Assembly (NCBI GenBank): GCA_022494885.1 | Contig: JAGVSM010002944.1 | Coordinates: forward strand, 229,905 to 293,904 | Length of the DNA: 64,000 nt | Direction of reading: 5' to 3' | From: Micrasema longulum | Taxonomy: Eukaryota; Arthropoda; Insecta; Trichoptera; Brachycentridae | Shown here: piece after piece, positions 52,755 to 63,954 of the stretch | Position numbering within the stretch: the stretch's first letter is position 1 | Layout: every line of letters starts with the position of its first letter | The notes under the pieces: model-generated | The model's database searches: none | What the model was told of the DNA's origin: nothing | The model's input: the letters and a program-made list of their open reading frames with translations, nothing else | Made by a program: the position numbers and the translations under genes

Positions 52755-53535
52755 AATGGATTTATTTGTAGGGTTACTAATAAATTTGAAAGTATCGCAC
52801 CAATCAAGTCACTTTATTGCTCCCTGGTTAGAAGTCGTTTAGAATATATTTCTCCAGTCTGGTAGCTGGTCGCCCCATTATCGTGTAATTTCTGGTTCAC
52901 TCGAGCGCGTCCAGAAGAAATTTCTAAAATATATTAATTTTAAACTTCATATTCCAGCTGCTTTATTCAATTATAATCAATCGTTGTCTTCAGCAAATCT
53001 TTTAAGACTTTCTGATAGAAGAATCCTAACTGACCTAATATTAGTTTTTAAGGTGATCAATTCATTAATTGATTGTCCAGATTTGCTGGAGTTGGTGTGT
53101 TTCCGTGTACCTGGTCGACATACCCGCCACAGATATCCTTTTTGTTCTGCAAGTTCTAGGACCAACTATCACATGCACTCGCCTATCCCTGGGCTCCATA
53201 GATATGGCAATCAGTATAACGACAAGGCTGATATATTTGGTTCTGGACTTGATAGCTATAAAACGAGTCTGATTTCTTTTTTTCTCGCGCAATATTATTC
53301 TTAAACTTTTCTTTATATTTAAAAATGTTTTTCCTTTTTTTATTTTTTCATATTTATGTATTTCGTTAATATTTTTGGTTGCTTACGTGTATTTACCTAC
53401 TTGTTACTATTGTTATAGTTATGCAATTTTATAATTTTTTGTTATGTTTTTATATATTTTTTATTTTTTTTCATATTTATGTTCAATATATGTTAAATGC
53501 AATTTATGCCGTTTATGTAAAATAAATAAATATAA
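52755..53535 (+). pseudogene. Jockey-type LINE, C-terminal ORF2 and complete 3' UTR
   Basis: Trace from 52755: 'YCSLVRSRLEYISPVW' stop, frameshift, 'RVQKKFLKYINFKLHI', then an open frame to 53304 with 'LRLSDRRILTDLILVFKVIN', 'CFRVPGRHTRHRYPF' and 'GLHRYGNQYNDKADIFGSGL' and the terminal 'FFLAQYYS'. The 3' UTR to 53535 ends TTTATGCCGTTTATGTAAAA plus an ATAAATA tail; the same UTR is at 30935-31180. Among the better-preserved LINE ends here, still truncated before the palm. Confidence 0.85.
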
Positions 53536-53737
53536 ACCCCCCTCTCGCCCTGTCAGTACCTAGATTTTTTATTTCCGTATAGTTATGTTTAGTAAACCTG
53601 CAAATTATGAAACAAGTAGTGCTTCAAAATAAACTCAAGAGTTCTCTAAACAAAGTGTTTTATTTAATACGTTTAATTACGTTATTCCATAATGTTAATG
53701 CCGATTCCATAAATAATATATTTCAGTTTTATTATAA

Positions 53738-53912
53738 AAAAATATTTGTGTTTCTATGATTTACCCTAATATTTCATTTTGAGGGCCATTTTCAACGAGT
53801 TGTAAATAACTCACTATTAAAACATGTGAATCAAGTTGGTGTAGAGTAGGATTCGAACCACAGACTTTTGAGCTGAGTGTCTGAGACACTAGCCACGGGA
53901 CCACAACGCGAT
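53738..53912 (-). repeat. SINE-A copy 5
   Basis: 'TCTATGATTTACCCTAATAT', 'TTTTCAACGAGTTGTAAATA' and the B box complement GGATTCGAACCAC in minus-strand order. Confidence 0.9.
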
Positions 53913-54149
53913 TTATGATTATTTACGAAGACTTAAGGATTTCTCTTGAGCGAATCAATATTTTAGTAACTCGGAAAAAATGCGTAATGAAACATGCAAA
54001 TCTTTTTTACGAATCATTTTGACAGCCTCTTTTTCTAATCGCTCGGATACACATGTAAACTTATCTAGAGTATGTTTTTATTTTATATTCAAATTTCAAC
54101 TATTAACAAGAAAAGGTTGAATAATTAAGTAGCTGAAAATTTAGAAAGA

Positions 54150-55130
54150 AATACTTCGCCCTGGTTTAGTGGCTGCGCATGCGCACTATGACAGGGAAAT
54201 CCCTCCAACCCTTTAAGGTTTATGTTACTCCACTCTACGCTCGGAGCATACATGTTTTATTTATATTTCCACTGCTATCGATCCCCGAACCCTCGGGTAC
54301 ACACTATCCCCGTGTAAGATTTATGCTCGAATTATCCCGGATTCATTCTCGAACCTGTCGTCCGAGGTTTTTTAATGGGGAGGATGGTACCGACCCTTTC
54401 TTTTATCGGGGAGGTTTATTACCTTTTCAATTGTGTGGATGTGTCACGCTTGATTGGGATACCTGAAGGGAGAAAGTTAATGTGGCGGTTGCCAGGTTCC
54501 TGGTTAAATTCTCAACCGCAGTAGGTATATGAAAGGATGTTGGGGTGGCGATTTACAATTTGCATGGGTATCGCTTGAATGAATCGTTGATCTGCGTTAA
54601 TTTTTGCGGGGTGAGAAAAATGCGTTTTCGCGATGATGGCAGATGCGGACAAGAACAGTGTGCGGCCCAACAAACCACAGCAGACAAAAATCTAACCTTT
54701 GGGAAGTCAGGAAGAAGAGCAGGGACAGAAATCCAGTCCTGGAATCAAGTCCTGGCTTCTGCGTAGTGTTTCCTTCTTTCGGCAAACACAGCACTTTCAC
54801 TATAGTTATGCGGGGAATACATATATGAATGTGGCGGCGCGGCGGTCAGAATATGAAAAGGTGTGCGGATGCGGGCAGATGTTTAAAAGGCGAGCGGATG
54901 CGGGCAGATAAATATGAAAAGATGTGGTTGTTGACAGAACAAATTATGAAGAGAGAAAAAAAATGAGATTGTTGGTGTTGGTTGCAATGGATATGGAAAT
55001 TGTTCTCATAGCAACCGTAGCTACCTATGGCCATAGCGACGAGGAGAATAAATAAACATTGGAAGTTGGGAAATCACAGGATGGGTAGATAGGTGGACCT
55101 TCATCAATTGGCGGTCCATCCAGCCACAAA
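54150..55130 (+). other. GC-richer block of unknown origin with short tandem repeats
   Basis: Starts near a GCGCATGCGCAC palindrome (54174-54185) and has several overlapping open frames, e.g. 54179-54466, none recognised. GCGGATGCGGGCAGAT repeats at 54865 and 54894, each next to AATATGAAAAG-type sequence. It could be the 5' region of a transposon or host DNA. Confidence 0.3.
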
Positions 55131-56034
55131 CTACTCAATCCTATCAACCTTGTTTACAAGGCAAACGACACGCTTGAAATTATTTTTGAAGAATTTTTCT
55201 AATAACAAAAGGTATTATTATCGTGTCTCTGTTCAAGCAGATCCAGAGAATGTTTATTATATGTAAGAAATTTTTAATACTTTTTTAGCTTTAAATTTAA
55301 AAAATAAGATTGTAATAATTTTTAACATTAAGTTGTTTATTTGAATACCTTTAAAAAAAATATTATAGTTTTAGAAAACAATTGTTAAAGAATAAATAGA
55401 TCTATAAATAATAAGGTTACATGCTTTTCCCTAAATGAGTTCAATATAATAATTAATATGCCTTCTAAATAAATAAATCACAAGTCCTATAAACGCCTAG
55501 ACTTTTACATTTTCTTCCCAAAAATATTTTGTCGGTATTTCTTTAGATGTGTATCAAGTTTATTGAATATTTTTTGTGATGAAAAGCGAAATAATAATTT
55601 GGTTACCCATGTTTTGTGTAGAGAAATTCTGTAATATTATTTGAAGCTTTAGAAAATAAATCCCCGAGTCAGAAAACACTTTAAGGGGAGAAAAAAGAGA
55701 CGCTAATTTATCTTCAAATAATATTGAAGCTGGTTAAGAAACAGAAAATAAGGGTCTTCCCTCTGTTAATTAATGGTTGTGTATTTTCTTCTTGTAATAA
55801 AGTTTTTGTATTAAGATTTTATCCTCGTTACATTTTCCGTGAAATTTCAATAGGGGTAGGTATACGAATCTTTCATCAACACAATGATTACAAACACTTA
55901 ATGAAATTGAAAATATTTCACATAATTCAAATCAAATTCTGCAAAAAACTTTCTGACCTTTTTTGTGAATTTATAAAGTAGTTTTGTTAGTACTCTGTAT
56001 TTTTTTTTGTTTTTAAAATTAAAAGGCACGTCAA
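55131..56034. other. AT-rich, no gene recognised; repeat T scrap at 55470-55525
   Basis: 'ACAAGTCCTATAAACGCCTA' resembles the repeat-T core (minus strand). The 85-codon frame at 55724-55981 has no recognised motif. Confidence 0.4.
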
Positions 56035-56100
56035 TTTTTTAAAACGCCATTGTGCCTTGTCAGGATTCAAACCCCGGACTTCTTTACAAAATTTTATCCA
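56035..56100 (-). repeat. tRNA-like SINE scrap
   Basis: The minus strand carries GGGGTTTGAATCCTGAC, a near-perfect B box, and 'AAGGCACAATGGCG' after it. The head is otherwise unrecognisable. Confidence 0.45.
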
Positions 56101-56104
56101 GAGA

Positions 56105-56460
56105 CTCTTTTTATTTATAAAATTTTAAGTACAACAGAAAAAGAAACAGTTTTTTGTATACAGTAATAAATTTTTACAATTCACTTTCTAATGAACTAAA
56201 AAATATACAAAACATAAACGTACTTAAAAAACACCTAAATAAAACAGTTCTTACAGCCCGTGTGACGAGTGATATGTGATGTTATTTTATCGACTTTTTA
56301 TTTAAACTATTGTGTTATTATATAAACTATCTCCTCATACCAGGACTTTTGCTGATTGGGAATATTTCGTACAAATAAAATATGTAATGGTTATGTTATA
56401 TGTAAAGTTTAAAAACCTTGTATTTTGTCATAAATAAATAAATCTAAATCTAGTAATGTG
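56105..56460 (+). pseudogene. LINE C-terminal end and 3' UTR
   Basis: Frame near 56150-56270: 'TVINFYNSLSNELKNIQNIN' then 'VLKKHLNKTVLTARVTSDM' stop. This is the 'YN.LP..I....N...FK..LK..L' type C-terminus of Jockey/CR1-group LINEs. The UTR ends with an ATAAATAAATC tail at 56435-56448. Confidence 0.7.
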
Positions 56461-56489
56461 TCGGGATTTTCTTGAAAGTGGCCAGAGAA

Positions 56490-56700
56490 GGTGCAGTTTA
56501 GTTTTGGGATAAGGAAAAACGGAATGCGAGACCTCGATTTTGTCAATTTTAGCTAGGCATAATCAGGCCGACGGCGACGGCGACGCGACGTGCAGTTGTT
56601 TTTTAGCACAGTACTAGGCGAAGGATTTGCGAAAGAGTGACATCTAAACTATATTCAAACACCTATTCATCAAACCGCTTTTTATATCCTCTTAATCAAA
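56490..56700 (+). repeat. dispersed repeat Z, longest copy
   Basis: 'GCAGTTTAGTTTTGGGATAA', 'GAGACCTCGATTTTGTCAAT', a CGACGG run at 56567-56590, 'GCGAAGGATTTGCG' and 'AACACCTATTCATCAAACCG'. Serves as the reference for the other partial copies. Confidence 0.65.
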
Positions 56701-57764
56701 TTTGAAATGTAATAATGTTTAAAGAAGTTTTCAATTTATTTTTGTGGGGATAACAATTATTGAATGAGATGTAATACAGATCTATACACATTCATCAACT
56801 GGTCGTTTAATATGTTAGCGTTATTCTTGTTTTTAATCTTTGAGGGGAGAACTCTTTACACCAACGCCAACGTGTGGTAAAATAAGTAATGAGGGAGTTT
56901 TTTAATATCTAGTTCTTCGAAACATGACATGCTGTAACTTGAATTATCAGTTTTATAAAAGTCTTTATTTTTATACTCTACCTCTACGATATACGCAGTG
57001 ATAAGCAGCCATTTGCGGAAACAGAAGCGTCAGTGAACCGATTACTGTTGCCTACGCGTGCGTCCGTAAAAGTAAGCACATAGCTCTGGTTTAATCTTCG
57101 CGAGGTACGTTATTATTACAAGTACCATAAATGGATTATTACAAATGTTGATTATCTTAGTTGAGCGAGTGCGAATTCCGTAGAAGTAGACATTTTGGGG
57201 AAATACTTCGGTTAGATAATAAAAGAATACTCCCTCAATTGCTTTTCACATTTACGACATAACATTCTGAGACATATTACGTACAAAATTAAGGTGATTC
57301 TCAACGAGAATATAAAACCAATTATTCATAGATAACGCTTTTATAATTTTTTATTGAAGAATGTCATTTTTACGTTTATTTTCAATGGAAATTTTACAAA
57401 ACTTGCTTTGCGGAAACTTTACACTATATTGATTGTAACAAATACCATATCAATATAATTTGGGTCCTTTTCACAAAATGGTGTACAAAATAAAAATTAT
57501 GTTAAGTATTTAGTTAGTTGACTTCTATATTACCTTCTCTAAAATGTTATTCATCTCTGCTGTAATATATTAAGAAGTATATACAAGATGCGTTTTTATA
57601 TATTATTAATTGATAGGTATCTCATTCAAACTTCAAATATATGAGGTAACATTCTGTATCAAAACATGCTTTTTAATTACAGTTCTTTTTTAATTAACGA
57701 ATTTATAAAATTAAAATACTTATGGATTTATCCAATATAATATATAGAAGATTTCTGTAGGCAT
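56701..57764. other. no gene recognised
   Basis: Unique-looking, AT-rich with a GC-richer patch at 56990-57110. No motif assignable. Confidence 0.4.
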
Positions 57765-58020
57765 TAATCTTTCCATATACCATAACACTTTTTTAGTGCT
57801 GTGGGTGTTTTCTGCAAATTGAGAAATGCCGTTTTTGTGATCAGAAAGTGATTCAGAAAATAATTATTACAGTGTTTGTATGAAAACGGCTTGACTGAAA
57901 AATTGACAGAACAAATACTTGAAAAAAAAAAGACTTTATGGCATCCGATACCACCAATATATATGTTTTTTTTTAAATTGTGAACTGACTGTTTTCTGCA
58001 TAACTACATTCAATTATGCT
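57765..58020 (-). repeat. repeat P, uninterrupted inverted copy
   Basis: Minus-strand order: GCAGAAAACAGTCAG, 'GGTGGTATCGGATGCC', 'GCCGTTTTCATACAAA' and 'CGGCATTTCTCAATTTGC'. This is the empty-site counterpart of the LINE-split copy at 22805-23720. Confidence 0.7.
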
Positions 58021-58274
58021 AACCGTAACATAGAATTCAAGCTTTAAAAAATGACAATTTAATTCACGTTAAGTGAAAGGTAAGCCGGATTTCTAGAATA
58101 TTTTCAATCCCCTAAAATGAGTGTATTTCAAAGAAATCGCTCGTCAATCTTTGGTAAGCGTTTTTTTCATTTCCCCGATGGGAGATTAACATTTTTACGA
58201 ACGCTGCCTACAATTTATTTCCTAGGTTTGAATTTATATTCTGGCAACGCAAAAAGGATATTAAATCATTTCGT

Positions 58275-58480
58275 CGGAAGGGTGGCGCGATGGTCATAAA
58301 GTCGAACTCGTCTCTACTATCTTAAAGTACAATGGATTCTTCTTCTCTCCTCCATGGCCAGAACTCAGGAGTCTACCGAACCGCACTGACGGCGACGTAC
58401 ATAATACATAAATACTAACAGGAGGGTTTGTGTCTTGGCAGGGTGTTCGGGAGATCTCCCGCATCGTAGTACTAAACTAG
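58275..58480. other. GC-richer unique patch
   Basis: C/T-rich and CG-containing sequence (CGCACTGACGGCGACG at 58382-58397) with GGGAGATCTCCC palindrome at 58449-58460. No frame recognised. Confidence 0.3.
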
Positions 58481-58492
58481 CTAAATAAAAAC

Positions 58493-58832
58493 TTCAGAAT
58501 ATAACGCAAAAACCAGTTTTCGCAGGTAAAACGACTTGTGCGAAAATTCCTGAAAAGAAGTTTTAATTTTATGGCTGTCTTCAGAATAAATGACGCTATT
58601 TGTTCCGAACTTTTTTTAAGAACAACACTTTCGGGCTTTGAATTAGAAAATAACGACAAATTTGAAGAGCGTTTACTCGAAGAATATTTTGTATAATACA
58701 AAAAAAATAAAGAATCAAAAGATATAAAAAAATATAAAAAATGTACATCTAGAAAATTAATGTCCAAAATTAGAAAGACTAGAAATTTTAGAAATAAAAT
58801 TAGAATTTCCATATTTAACTCTACACATTACT
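58493..58832 (+). pseudogene. unrecognised coding-like segment with one internal stop
   Basis: The plus frame reads 'RKFLKRSFNFMAVFRINDAI', 'CSELFLRTTLSGFELENNDK' and 'FEERLLEEYFV' stop, then 'YKKNKESKDIKKYKKC' and 'RKLMSKIRKTRNFRNK' to a stop at 58832. The composition (balanced acidic part, then lysine/arginine-rich end) is protein-like, and the minus-strand frame over it is probably its shadow. I do not recognise the family; old transposon protein or host exon are both possible. Confidence 0.35.
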
Positions 58833-58871
58833 AATAAATAGAACGATCACGATATATATACATATACATTA

Positions 58872-60179
58872 GGGTGGGTCGAGATTTATTTTCCGAATTT
58901 TGAAATAAAAGGTGTCCAAAAAGTTGCCTTTTGGATTACTCGGATGCAAAAAATGACACAAAATAAATTTGATACTACTTTTGGCCCTCAACCAGAGCTT
59001 GAAGTTTTCAAAAAAGTAATTTTTTGCTCTAAATCTGCTGTTATTTCGTATTTAAGTAAAAAAAATCAGAACAATTAAATTTTATATTCAATTCAATTCA
59101 ATTTATTTATTTTAAATATAACATATACATTACAAAAATATATTCAATACGTACATATTATAAAAAAGAAAAAAAATACACGAAAGAGACTCATGTCAAA
59201 GTAGTCGAAGAATCCTGCTCCGGAAAACCCCTTCGGATACATGGAACAGATCAATATCCAGAGCGATGTTGTTCAGCATAGCGGTAGCCCTTCCAACAGG
59301 CATAACCATAGGCAGGTTGGTCCTGAATATCGGAATATGAAACAATCTATGCTGACGCTGTCTTAGGTAATTATCAGGAACATACAAACCAATGCTCATC
59401 ATAATTTCAGAATTATCGATTATACCGCGCAACAATCGATAAAAATGTGTGGTCAAATACACATTCCTCCTAGTCTCTAAACTGTTGTAGCCAAGCATAC
59501 CCAGGAGAAACTCGGTCGGGTAGAGCCAAGGATAATACCCGCACTCTCTCATGTAGAGATATCTCAGAAACTTCTTTTGGATTTTCTCTATCATAAGAGA
59601 GTACTTCAGTTCATGTGGCCCCCAAATCATCGAGCCACTCTCGAGTCTACTTCGCACCAAGGAGTTGTAAAGAGTTCTCAGTACGCGGGTATTTTCGAAA
59701 ACCCTGGCAGTACGCAGAACAAATCCTAACATCTTCAATGCATCACCACTGATTGTCTCTATGTGTTCATTAATATTGTGCATTAAACCCTTTTAAATAA
59801 GTATCTAAAGGCGTGAGTTGCACTTTGTTTTATAATAAATGGGTAGCATTGTTTTAATGAGCCATTGTTTTCGTCAATATTAGCTAGGCGCTCAACGGAA
59901 TCAGTTCGGCAGAGTGTAAACTTTTTGCATTTTGGTAGTTATAAAACGTGTTCAAATTTGTGATGTGGTTAAGTATATCTTTACTAACAAAAAAAATATT
60001 TTATAAATATATATACACAATTAACAAAATATTCAGACAGTTATAAACTTCAAACCTCGGTCGAGGGCCAAAAGTAGTGTGGAATATTTTTTTAAATAAT
60101 TTTTACGTTCAATGTGATCCAAAATGCAACTATTTAGACCCTTTTCACTTTGATGTCTAAAAAAATAATCGACCCACTC
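58872..60179. mobile_element. TA-flanked inverted-repeat DNA element, interrupted by a LINE
   Basis: Long inverted repeats (58872-59025 and about 60000-60179) start GGGTGGGTCGA / GAGTGGGTCGA and share 'TTTTGGAT', 'ACTACTTTTGGCCCTC' and 'GAAGTTT' in order. TA borders both ends (58870-58871, 60180-60181). The LINE at 59085-59790 accounts for much of the interior. No transposase trace seen. Confidence 0.75.
59085..59790 (-). pseudogene. Jockey-type LINE, C-terminal ORF2, longest open copy
   Basis: The uninterrupted minus frame 59196-59783 (195 codons) reads 'HNINEHIETISGDALKMLGF', 'LRTLYNSLVRSRLESGSMIW', 'IEKIQKKFLRYLYMRECGYY', 'GMLGYNSLETRRNVYLTTHF' and 'PMVMPVGRATAMLNNIALDI'. These are the H...I..A...LGF, LY..LVRS.LE...W and IQ..FLRYL blocks that follow the palm in Jockey-group ORF2. 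The 3' end carries an ATTCAATTCAATTCAATTTA-type tail at 59086-59110. 5'-truncated before the palm; the open frame suggests recent insertion. Confidence 0.9.
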
Positions 60180-60194
60180 TAATATACAAATAAA

Positions 60195-60360
60195 TTTTGC
60201 ACCACAACACGCCAGGATGCTCAATTATAGTGGTGAATTACATCACAGAATACCCAGGCTTGAGAAAAATCACATTTATTTCTTGTGTTCTCACCGGGAA
60301 TCGAACCCGGAACCTTCCGTGTGTGAGTCAAGAGTCTTAACCACTATATCACGGAGGCAA
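60195..60360 (-). repeat. tRNA-derived SINE-C
   Basis: Minus strand: GCCTCCGTGATATAGTGGTT (A box), then GGTTCGATTCCC (B box) and 'GGTGAGAACACAAGAAAT' tail. The sequence after the T arm does not pair with the first bases, so it is not a functional tRNA gene. It differs from SINE-A and SINE-B and abuts the DNA element. Confidence 0.7.
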
Positions 60361-60638
60361 CCACTAAGACTAAATATGCCGTATTATATTTAAAAAATAA
60401 AGACATTCTGCCTACCCCAGAACAGGCACTTACGCCACTTACATACCTAGTGAGGATAGACAGTATCTAATTTGTTAGCTTATAATTTAATTTGACTCAA
60501 TTGTACCTCTTTTCACTGTTTTGCAAATATAACCTATTGCATTATCTATTTTAATAAACGTTGATATTCGGCACAGAACTGAACTGAATAAATCAACACA
60601 TAGAGGTAATTTAAAAATTCACTCTTTTTAGCTCCTTT

Positions 60639-60769
60639 ATACCCGTATGCAGAGACAAACCTTAAGGTGAGGAGAGTACATTCTATTGTCTTCACCTTCG
60701 GGTTATTCTCTGCATTTGAAATTAGAATGTACTTTCCTCACCTTAAGCTTTGTCTCTGCATACGGGTAT
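60639..60769. repeat. near-perfect 47-bp inverted repeat (hairpin)
   Basis: Arms 60639-60685 and 60723-60769 match at 45 of 47 positions; ends ATACCCGTATGCAGAGACAA. The 37-base loop itself contains TTCACCTTCGGG and CTCTGCAT, a rough third copy of arm sequence. Confidence 0.9.
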
Positions 60770-62089
60770 TAGTCTGATTCTGCACATGATAATAAAACCA
60801 TACATATTTTATAAAATAAAAAAAACAGGAGAAAACCACAGAAAACTCACTCAGGAGATGCCAGACTTTCCGCTCCACTTTGAGAGTGGCATTTTGTATC
60901 TTTTTTAAATTTATTTTAACAATTATTACCTTTACTATTCTTACAATGTATGATATTACCTCATGCGATAGGTCCGTATGGCTTATTGCCAGTCCTCATC
61001 CAGACTTCTACATCGTTTTCTGATGTTGGCTTTGATATTTTATCTAAATTAAACTACAACTATAAATGGGGGCTAGATTTCAAAACATCCGTGCGCTACG
61101 TAGCTGCAAGACGTGTTGTAATTATGTAGTTCGGTAAAATTATTAAAATTTAACCTTACTAAAAAGGGGGACTGTTTACAAAATGGGCAACAAGGTAGCA
61201 GTCGCGTACACAGAGTTATTAACTAGAGTAGGCAGTAGAAAAAAAGTACGTTTTATATAGTATAAGTACTTAATTAATCTTACCAAACAGTTTCCTTCAC
61301 TAGTCACATTAGTTTGAATCACTATGCTGTAGGTAGTTAATATTAAAATTACCTAAGCTACATCATGTATCCAAATAAATGCCATATTTATATGATATAT
61401 TTCTTATTTTTAATATAATTTATGTAATATATTGCCACGAAATCCTTCTTTAAAATATTTTTATATTTTCATTTATTACGGTTGCTACAATTGAAATTTA
61501 ATCACGTTGGGCTCTATTTAATATTCCCGTAAATGCACTACTAGATAATTGCAATTGATTTTCCAAGATACCGACATAGTTAGCTAGCAAATTAATAGGT
61601 TCTAAAAAATTACCTTAATTTTTATTTTTTTAAATAAATGCGGAACATAAATACTCTCGATTGTATAATTATAAGAGAAACCAATTTGAGTTAATTTATT
61701 CGACATGACTGTCTTTTATTAAATTATAATTTTTAAAAACGCTAGATGTCAGTAACGTATACGTTTGTTCTTTCTAAAAAAATGTACCTACCAACGTTCG
61801 AAAAGCACTGCCTACTAGCTTACACATACACGCGTAATTACAACTGAAATAAAACCCACATATACAAATTTCGTCCCCGCATCGCGTTATGTTCATATGG
61901 AAGAAAAAAGCATTTGTAGTTCGTGCTTCTCCCGACCCAAACCGATAGCGGCGCGCCGATCGGTACAATACACTACTTAACCGAATTATCTCTGGCGCGT
62001 TTTTCAAATTTTAAAAATAGTTACTAATATTTTGATTTTATTTTTTGCTGTTATTTTAATAAAATTCTAGTAGGGTAGGCACTGCTTAT
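60770..62089. other. no gene recognised; minisatellite-related block at 61062-61110
   Basis: 'GGGGGCTAGATTTC' and GTAGCTGCAAGACG at 61085-61110 resemble the 104-bp unit at 29249-29470. Otherwise AT-rich; a CG-richer patch lies at 61860-61960. Confidence 0.45.
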
Positions 62090-62790
62090 GTGCCTTTATA
62101 GAACGCACGCCACTGCAAGGTAGTATGTTACGCAGATGATGCGGCAATAGTGACTGAATCTGAAGACGACTTACAAAGCATTTATACAAATTCCATCTTG
62201 TATCACAAAGGTTCAGTGTGTCACTTTCTAAAACAAAAAGTTTGGTTATAGCGTTACAACCTAAAAGGTGTAAACTGATTATTGAACATAATGATTTGTC
62301 TAACGAAGTCCGAGATCAAGTCAACAAAGCCTCTCAGGTGTGAAGATGTGTAAAAGAGATCATACGGAAAATTGACAGCAAAGTTAAAATATATTAGGCA
62401 TGTGTGAGACCCATATTAACATATTCCGTAGAAACACGAGCGGAGACCGCGAGAACGAAAAACCTGCTGAGAACATCAGAGATGAGGGTCCTTAGATCGA
62501 TTACCGGAAACACTCTGCTCGACCGGGTCAGAAATGACTTTATACGGGAAACGTGCGAAATCGAAGAGAGCGCACTGGAGCAGATCCCGTAGAAGATTTT
62601 GGAGAGACCACATAAATAGAATGAGCAGCGATAGACTGATGTCCATAGCAGCAAAGAATTGCCTTCCGGACGGCGCCCATCTGGAAGACCCCATAAGCGA
62701 TAGTTGAGACTCGTCACGGGAGACTGAGTAGTCTAAGTAGAACAGATCGTCAGATCTAGAAGACGAAGAAGAAATCGGAGGCTGTAAGAC
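62090..62790 (+). pseudogene. RTE-type LINE, palm to C-terminus with (GAA)n-like tail
   Basis: 'VCYADDAAIVTESEDDLQSI' (62127-62188) holds the catalytic YADD of the reverse transcriptase. After frameshifts, 'ACVRPILTYSVETRAETART', 'EMRVLRSITGNTLLDRVRND' and 'FIRETCEIEESALEQ' (62398-62589), then a degraded tail reading 'GRRPSGRPHKR'. The end has GAAGACGAAGAAGAAAT (62757-62773). Terminal part of an RTE-type element; broken in at least three places. Confidence 0.85.
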
Positions 62791-62794
62791 GTGT

Positions 62795-62850
62795 TGGGAT
62801 GCTTCTTGTACAGCGCCCTTCAGGTAATTTTCACAAAAATGTCGCCGTTA
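62795..62850 (-). repeat. dispersed repeat R, inverted copy
   Basis: 'TGTACAGCGCCCTTCAGGTA' and 'TTTTCACAAAAATG' are the inverted form of the repeat-R signature. Confidence 0.5.
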
Positions 62851-63489
62851 TTGAGACAAGTTCTGCCGGCGGCGGCGCCCTGTTGATACACAAAGAACTA
62901 GAAATTCTAATTTGATAATATTTTCCCCATCTAAATGGTATTTTTTTTTGTTTCTTTAAAGTGCGATCAGGAGAGGAAATGGGCGGATAATAAAAACCAA
63001 AAAAGCACGATAATCTTTCCTTCATTTCTCAAAAACTAAACAAGGATTAAAAAGACTCAGTTAAAATGAATTCTCGGAAGTACCTCGGAGGCAATAAATG
63101 AGAATTGTATTATGGTGCTCTAAACTTTACTAACGTAAGTACAGAGATACTCCGAACTTACATTAAATTCTCTTTGTAAATTAAACATCCTACAAAAGGT
63201 CAAATTCAATGAAACAGTGCTTTTACGAAAATTCAATCGAAACAATTGTATCTCTGAAATTTATTAAATTTACTGATTTTTCGTCGTTCTGAGGGCGGAA
63301 AAGTTGATTAGGAAAAAGAAAATACTTTTTAGAGTTGGATTTAAAAATGAAAAATAAACTTGTAACGGCGTTGCCGTTGGCGGTATTTCATTTACAAAAA
63401 TGAAGCATTACAGGCAAGGGCAAAACTCATCTTGACATTTAAACAGAGCCTGGAAAATACAACCTAATTTAGAGCTAAATTAGGGGCAA
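62851..63489. other. intergenic, nothing recognised
   Basis: A GC-rich dozen bases (GCCGGCGGCGGCG, 62864-62876) and otherwise AT-rich unique sequence. Confidence 0.4.
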
Positions 63490-63600
63490 CAGAGTAGGGA
63501 ATATGGAAGTCTAGACATTTACAGGACTTCTGACCTGCCATTGGCTGCTTTAAGTGGCTACTCCACTTTTTCACATCATTTAACCACTCTCTACGAGATT
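63490..63600 (+). repeat. repeat T copy
   Basis: 'AGGGAATATGGAAGTCTAGA', 'TTTACAGGACTTCTGACCTG' and 'TTGGCTGCTTTAAGTGGC' match the family core. Confidence 0.8.
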
Positions 63601-63954
63601 CTCTAGAAGATTCAGAATACCACCAAAGGAATTCATTAAGATTGAAATATTACATATATTCAACATTTGACTATGTTCTTTAAGGAGGTAGGTATTGTTA
63701 CTAAAAATTCATAAATTTGGATAAATCATAAAAATCCAAATACATAACTTTTATAAAAAAATGATAATGTGTATGATTATGATAAAATTATAAATAAACC
63801 TATCAATGAAACTTCGTGGTTTAGTTTTACTATTTGTTATTTTGACCAACGAGCGCTTTCGCCTGCGGTTTGCCAAGGTTTGCCTATTGTTTGCCTTGTA
63901 AACGCTCATAAGTGCTTGGCCATAATCGTGAGCGTTTACGGCGCGGCACTTGTT

